Positions 54,667 through 64,000 of a stretch of 64,000 bases of DNA are shown here, piece after piece (the stretch's first letter is position 1; the number at the start of each line of letters is the position of its first letter). The notes beneath the pieces were generated by a model, which had not been told where the DNA came from, did not search any database, and was given only the letters and a program-made list of their open reading frames with translations. The stretch is from Cichorium intybus. Its lineage: Eukaryota > Streptophyta > Magnoliopsida > Asterales > Asteraceae. Where the stretch lies: positions 80,769,382 to 80,833,381 of the forward strand of contig CM042016.1 in NCBI GenBank assembly GCA_023525715.1, read 5' to 3'. A program made the translations under genes and the position numbers.

Positions 54667-54752
<86 letters not shown>
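54667..54752. repeat. (TA)n tract 3
   Basis: About 43 TA units. Confidence 0.95.
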
Positions 54753-58928
<4,176 letters not shown>

Positions 58929-59656
58929 TTTGAAATTTTTGAAAACTTTGAAAATTTTGAAACTTTGAAAATTAACTCCCGCCCAGGTTTTTTGGATTTT
59001 CAAAATTTGAAAACTTTGAAATTTTTGAAACTTGGCTCCCGCACAAGTTTTTCGGATTTTCAAAATTTTAAAACTTTGAAACTTGGCTCCCGCACAAGTT
59101 TTTCGGATTTTCAAAATTTGAAAACTTTGAAACTTAGCTCCCGCCCAAGATTTTCGGTTTTTTCAAAATTTAAAAACTGTGAAATTTTTGAAACTTAGCT
59201 CCCGCTCAAGTTTTTCGGATTTTCAAAATTTGAAAACTTTGAAAATTTTGAAACTTAGCTCCCGCCTGAACTTTTTGGATTTTCAAAATTTGAAAACTTT
59301 GAAATTTTTGAAACTTAGCTCCCGCCCAAGATTTTTAGTTTTTTCAAAATTTAAAAACTGTGAAAATTTTGAAACTTAGCTCCCGTCCAAGATTTTTTTC
59401 GGGTTTTTCAAAATTTGAAAACTTTGAAATTTTTGAAACTTAGCTCCCGACCAAGATTTTTTCGGGTTTTTCAAAATTTGAAAACTGTGAAATTTTTGAA
59501 ACTTAGCTCCTGTCCAAGTTTTTCGGATTTTCAAAATTTGAAAATTTTGAAATTTTTGAAACTTAGCTCCCGTCCAAGTTTTTCGGATTTTCAAAATTTG
59601 AAAACTTTGAAATTTTTGAAACTTAGCTTCCGCCTAAGTTTTTCGGATTTTCAAAA
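58929..59656. repeat. 12-copy minisatellite
   Basis: Unit of about 52-65 bp: TTTTCAAAATTTGAAAACTT, TGAAATTTTTGAAACT, then TAGCTCCCGCCCAAGTTTTT and CGGA. Twelve CTCCCG-type cores are counted. The TTTTCAAA/TTTGAAAA words make each unit partly palindromic. It sits in the region assigned to a left Helitron. Confidence 0.9.
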
Positions 59657-61767
59657 TTGGATTGTTATCTGCAAGAGGGTGGTTTGTTTTAATATTCAAG
59701 ATATAGTGACTGTATTTTAGGGTCTTCGTTGGATGATGCTTTTAGATATTGGTCTTAGTTTTTGAATTTTGCATTTACTTATTGCTTTCATTGTTGGATC
59801 CATATCGTAGTTATTCACTGATTTCAATCAGTATTAATAACCAAAGGTTATGCGATTGGTTTCTTAAATTTTTTTTGCAGGATATATTGTAGTGGAATGG
59901 ACGCAACATGCAATAATTGGAGCAACTGGAGATTGCTAGAAGCATGAATGTGTTTAAGTTTTAGTGGTTTCTTAATTTGTTATATTAGAATGTGTTGGGT
60001 ATTTTATCGTTAACTTGGAATGTATACAAGGATTTTCTTTTTCAGATCTTAAAATAACACAGTTTAATTTCTGCTACTCATTCTCCATTTTAGGTGCAGC
60101 AAAAACTATTGGATTTTGGTCATTTATGTGTTTGAAACGAGAAAATAAAAAGCACCAAATTGAAGATAAAATCAGTTATATTTAATTGTTTTGAAATGCA
60201 ATTTGCGTGTTTTGTGAGCAACAAGGACATTAGGACTTCTAGCTAGCCAAGCTCCATGAGCTGTCGTTTTCATGTCCCCTTCTTTCTTTTTTTAGCAAAA
60301 GTGAGCTTCCCATTTTGGTTATCTAACCTTAAGAGAGTTTTTTCTAAAATACCAAAAATACCCTCTAGGAATGCAAACACTGATAATAAAGGCATGCTGT
60401 ATTTATCAAGACTAATAAACTTCATAGATACATTACTTCAAGTAGGAAATTTTGAAATATTTGATAACTTGAAATTTTAACGAACATGTTTTGACGTTTT
60501 CTTTTTTTGCATTTAAACATAAGATTTAGGTACAGTAGATTACAAAATAAAGTACAAAAGAAATTTATTATTGCAATTATTGATAACAAGTGGTGGATAA
60601 CAAAGTTGTCAAAATACTATAGGAGAGGTAAATGGGTTTGACTTGATATAAATTGCAGTCTATTATCAGAAAACATTAAGCCGTTCATACAAAAAAAAAA
60701 TTAGAAAATCTTAAAAATCTTTCAAATGTTGAACCGAAAAATCAAAAGATGATATATTATAATATTAAATGATATTTTTCAGTGTATTGCATATTTTTTG
60801 AAATATTAAAAGAAATTATTCATCAAACGGAAAACTATTCGCTGCCAACCAAGACCACAATATGTAATTGTTTTCGTTTTTAATAGATACTTATCACCAA
60901 ATAAAAACTATTCGCTGTCCATCGAATAAAATTAATTGTCAAAAGAAAAAAAGCTAATTAACACCCTCCAAATTTGCGGGTACCCCAAATGCTAATTAAT
61001 TGCTGAAACGAAATTCTATGCCAACATAAAACTATTGATATCAATAACTGAAACGAAACTATATGCAATATGATATATTTAGGAAATGATACCAATTGCT
61101 GAAACGAAACTATACGGAAACAGAAAACTATTGATCGAAAGTCACTATTCGATGTCTGACGAAAGGAAACTAATGAACGCCTGAGAAATAATTAACGTAA
61201 ATGAAACTAATCGCCGTCCGCTGCATTGCGCATTATTTGGAATCTGATTTTTTTTTTTCAAAACAAAATTAATTATTGAAAGAAAGCTATTCATCAAAAT
61301 TAAATATTCGTCATCCGCCGGAAGATACAATCATACAAATCGTCAAAACTCAACTAATTGTCGAATGCGTACTGGCTTGGGTTGATAGCTCATTTGCAGG
61401 CTGCATGTGTCATAGGAAGGTAATACTACTAGACTACTACAAAAAGACTATTTTACCCTTTATTGAATAAACTATTTTATAACCATATTTTGACATGTAT
61501 TTTCCAGGATATATCGTGTATCAAAGATTTGACAAAGCTATATGAAGCTGCAACTATTGAAGACGTATACTTGGCTTATGAACAATTGCAAATTGATGAA
61601 CAATCTTTATACTGCTGTACACACATAAACTTTAGTACATTGCCCCTTGCCCTTTTGTTTACTTTGTCTTTTGTTCAGATTATAACATTCTACTTCTATT
61701 TATCATTTCATTGCAAAATATCCGTATAGTTACAAACCGATTTCTAAAAGTTTTTTTCCATTTTTTG
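59657..61767 (+). other. Interior of possible left Helitron
   Basis: Exon-like pieces with splice-like borders are visible: TTTTTTGCAG|GATATATTG at 59880 and TTTTCCAG|GATATATCG near 61508, the latter opening DISCIKDLTKLYEAATIEDV. No protein family is recognised. The 60840-61250 part has several degenerate copies of GAAACGAAACTAT and ATTCGC-type words resembling the Helitron 3' end. Confidence 0.35.
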
Positions 61768-61946
61768 TCCCACACTCTCGGGTTTTTACCGTCCCCTATA
61801 TCGTTGGAAAGGTAATCAATCGCCCGAAAACAAATTAATAACTCTCATATTCGCCAACTCCCCCTCCCATCTGCAACTTAAAACCTAAAAAGTAATTGTC
61901 GAAACGAAACTATTTGCCGCCGCCGAATTGCGCGGGTACGCAGCTA

Positions 61947-61947
<1 letters not shown>
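61768..61947 (+). mobile_element. 3' terminus of left Helitron
   Basis: About 180 bp is an inverted copy of 61988-62169. It ends GCGCGGGTACGCAGCTAG then T, with the GC hairpin CCGC...GCGG before the CTAG end, as expected for a Helitron 3' terminus. The 5' end was not found. Confidence 0.7.

Positions 61948-61987
<40 letters not shown>
61948..61987. repeat. (TA)n tract between two Helitron ends
   Basis: About 19 TA units, flanked on both sides by outward-facing CTAG termini. Confidence 0.95.
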
Positions 61988-61988
<1 letters not shown>

Positions 61989-64000
61989 TAGCTGCGTACC
62001 CGCGCGATGCGGCGGCGGCAAATAGTTTTGTTTCGGCAATTAGTTTTTAGGTGCTAGGTTGCAGATGAGAGGGGGAGTTGCCGAATATGAGAATGATTAA
62101 ATTCTTTTCGGGCGATTGATTACTTTTCCAACGATATAGGGGACGATAAATACCCGAGAGTGTGGGTGGGGAGGGGCGTCGTTGTATTCTTATTAACATC
62201 TTCGTTTGACAACTTTTTTATTAGTTATTTAACAAATAACACAACTTTTTCGTCATGCAACAAAAGTATATAATTCAAAAAAAGACATAATGTATCGTCA
62301 ATATCATTACAAATTTATTTTACATATCACGTAAAACTTCTCGATATACCACGTTCGATGTGTAAACTCCAGGCGTCTCAAAATCTTTGATAGGCTTCAC
62401 TAATACTTTTGTATTGTCACGTGATATTCCTCTAGAAAGTGCTACGTAAAGTTGTCCATGCGAGAATACTGATTCCGGTAGAAAAACACCCACATTTGGA
62501 ATTGTCTGGCCTTGAGCTTTATTGATTGTCATGGCAAAGCTAAGCCGGATTGGAAACTGTTTTCTTTTCAATTTGAATGGAAACATGTCATCTGCTGATG
62601 GACAAAGAGGTATTCTTGGCAAAAACACTCTTTTTCCAGCATGAATACCAACTGCTATTTCTGCATCGATGACGTTCAATTGAAAACCTTTGCATATCAA
62701 TCTTGTGCCATTACATAATCCATTTGAAGGATCAATATTTCGTAAAAGTATTATTGGGCATCCAATTTTGAGTCGAAGGTAGTGAGGGGGCAAACCACTA
62801 ACATTTAGAGTGTTTAAGAATTCCATCGGATAGAAGTTGTTCTTATCATCTTCTGCTTCGTCAAAACTGTAGTACACCTTTTCCTCTCCATGGAACCTAT
62901 CTATCAACAGATCATTTATTTCATCGACATGTTCATTTTTAGTTGATAATATCGCCCGAGAAATAATGTAATCTGAAGAATCTCCATTAATTTCCAAAGA
63001 AGGAAATACTGCATTAATCAATTCGTCTTTAGATTTAGCTTGATTAGTGTAACGAATGGACATCTCATCAGGTATTCGAATAAAACTTCCATCAATAGCT
63101 TCTTCATCTCCATCCCCAACTCGTATTAAAAAATCTGAAAACCATGGATCAGCCAGTGCCCTCATATTTATAGTTAATCGCATCTTTATAATCAAAGGCC
63201 AAAGAGGCGACATCCGCAAGCTGGAGTCTACAATTTGTGCTCGAGTTCCACGTCTGACGACTGGCAACACCTGTCTAAAATCACCCCCCAATATCATTAT
63301 CTTTCCACCAAATGGGAGGCTCACATTTGTAATGTCTTGCATCGTTCTATCCACCGCCTCTACTGCTTGCCTATGAGCCATCGTTGATTCATCCCATATG
63401 ATTATTTTTGCCAAACAAATTAGTTTAGCAGCCCCACTCTGTTGTTTGATATTGCATATTGAGTTATTATCAAGATTTATGGGAATCTTAAATCTTGAGT
63501 GAGATGTTCTCCCTCCGGGCATATTATTAGCCGCAGCACCTGATGTAGCAGTCGCAAGTGCAATAAGACCACGTGAACGAACTTCAGCAAGCAATGCTTT
63601 GTACAAAAAGGTTTTTCCAGTTCCACCAGGACCATCTATAAAGAACACACCTGGCAGATTATAATCTACGTGTCTCATGATCTCATCATATGCATTTTTC
63701 TGGTCTACATTGAGGGAATCTTTAGCACGAAGGTGTTCATCTTCAACAACCACGGAATACTCCTCTTGGACCTCACGATGTCCTTCTGATTCTAAATTGA
63801 TGGTTGTATTTACTATAGGAAGATCAAAGTCACCAAGATCCTTACCCATAGATTTCAAAAACAAAGCAATATCCAAAAGAACCATACTTTGAACTCGTTC
63901 AACACTCTCACATCGTTGCCTATAATCTTCGGAAAGTGAACTATAGTGCTCATCCCATAACTTTCGAACATCACCAGGCTCGCAATAAATCAAAATAGTT
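61988..64000 (-). mobile_element. Right Helitron, 3' part with helicase gene
   Basis: On the minus strand it ends GGGTACGCAGCTAG at 61988, 330 bp after the helicase stop. The order helicase C-terminus, short 3' region, hairpin, CTAG is that of an autonomous Helitron. The Rep domain and 5' end lie beyond 64000. Confidence 0.8.
62320..64000 (-). CDS. Helitron Pif1-type helicase (C-terminal part of RepHel, partial)
   Basis: The frame is open through the window edge; the first in-frame start-like codon (TTG at 63993) is not a real start. Numbered from there: Walker A GPGGTGKT at 121-128, Walker B IIIWDES at 197-203, motif GGDFRQVLPV at 236-245, then FAMTINKAQGQT and YVALSRG near the C-terminus. 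These are Pif1-family 5'-3' DNA helicase motifs, and the family occurs in plants mainly as the helicase half of Helitron Rep-helicase. It unwinds DNA during rolling-circle transposition. No stop or frameshift is seen over about 560 codons, so this copy may be recent. Confidence 0.92.
   Translation of the reverse strand, partial: TILIYCEPGDVRKLWDEHYSSLSEDYRQRCESVERVQSMVLLDIALFLKSMGKDLGDFDLPIVNTTINLESEGHREVQEEYSVVVEDEHLRAKDSLNVDQKNAYDEIMRHVDYNLPGVFFIDGPGGTGKTFLYKALLAEVRSRGLIALATATSGAAANNMPGGRTSHSRFKIPINLDNNSICNIKQQSGAAKLICLAKIIIWDESTMAHRQAVEAVDRTMQDITNVSLPFGGKIMILGGDFRQVLPVVRRGTRAQIVDSSLRMSPLWPLIIKMRLTINMRALADPWFSDFLIRVGDGDEEAIDGSFIRIPDEMSIRYTNQAKSKDELINAVFPSLEINGDSSDYIISRAILSTKNEHVDEINDLLIDRFHGEEKVYYSFDEAEDDKNNFYPMEFLNTLNVSGLPPHYLRLKIGCPIILLRNIDPSNGLCNGTRLICKGFQLNVIDAEIAVGIHAGKRVFLPRIPLCPSADDMFPFKLKRKQFPIRLSFAMTINKAQGQTIPNVGVFLPESVFSHGQLYVALSRGISRDNTKVLVKPIKDFETPGVYTSNVVYREVLRDM

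Noticed and set aside
58929..59656. CRISPR-like regularity of the repeat array
   Set aside because: There are no unique spacers; this is a plant minisatellite with head-to-tail units.

Overview
The window is repeat-dense nuclear DNA from a eudicot plant. The mix of retroelement families suggests Asteraceae, but that is an impression from element style and not a proven assignment. No intact ordinary host gene is visible. Nearly everything is transposable-element DNA, and its nesting order can be read from LTR ends, target-site duplications, primer-binding sites and polypurine tracts.

Left part (1-20.6 kb). A decayed Athila-type Ty3 element (Athila-2, plus strand; 1-720, 13.24-13.84 kb and an LTR stub ending at 15192) lies in a Ty1/copia element (copia C, RNase H at 15.2-15.7 kb, 3' LTR from 16426). 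A Sirevirus-type copia element (Sirevirus A, minus strand, 3' LTR 721-1194) is inserted in Athila-2. Its 5' end is lost, and its gag is partly duplicated around an Athila-2 fragment. AT-rich DNA with small repeats and one Helitron-like terminus follows (17-20.6 kb).

Centre (20596-51456). This is a three-level nest. Sirevirus B (minus, LTRs 20596-21608 and 50385-51456) contains a Tekay-like chromovirus (minus, 29614-44232, flanked by GAAGG). That element contains a non-autonomous Athila-like element (Athila-1, plus, 34878-41348). Sirevirus B keeps gag, protease, integrase, RT and RNase H, all damaged. It also has a long 3' ORF (ORF3) whose frame is restored by one predicted 542-nt intron, and, on the opposite strand between RNase H and ORF3, two intact Agenet/Tudor-like genes with their own TATA boxes.

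Right part (51.5-64 kb). AT-rich flank leads into four fold-back elements separated by long (TA)n tracts (53.7-56.2 kb), then a region of unknown content with a 12-copy minisatellite (58.93-59.66 kb). Two Helitron 3' ends face each other across (TA)n at 61.95-61.99 kb. The right-hand Helitron carries an open Pif1-type helicase frame running off the window end.

The strongest candidates for something undescribed are: (1) the antisense Agenet gene pair inside a Sirevirus; (2) an array of five hairpins with constant 12-nt loops and covarying stems in the Tekay LTR; (3) related CpG-rich modules just upstream of TATA boxes in two unrelated LTR families and of an internal promoter; (4) the predicted spliced ORF3 with nuclear-localisation-like signals.
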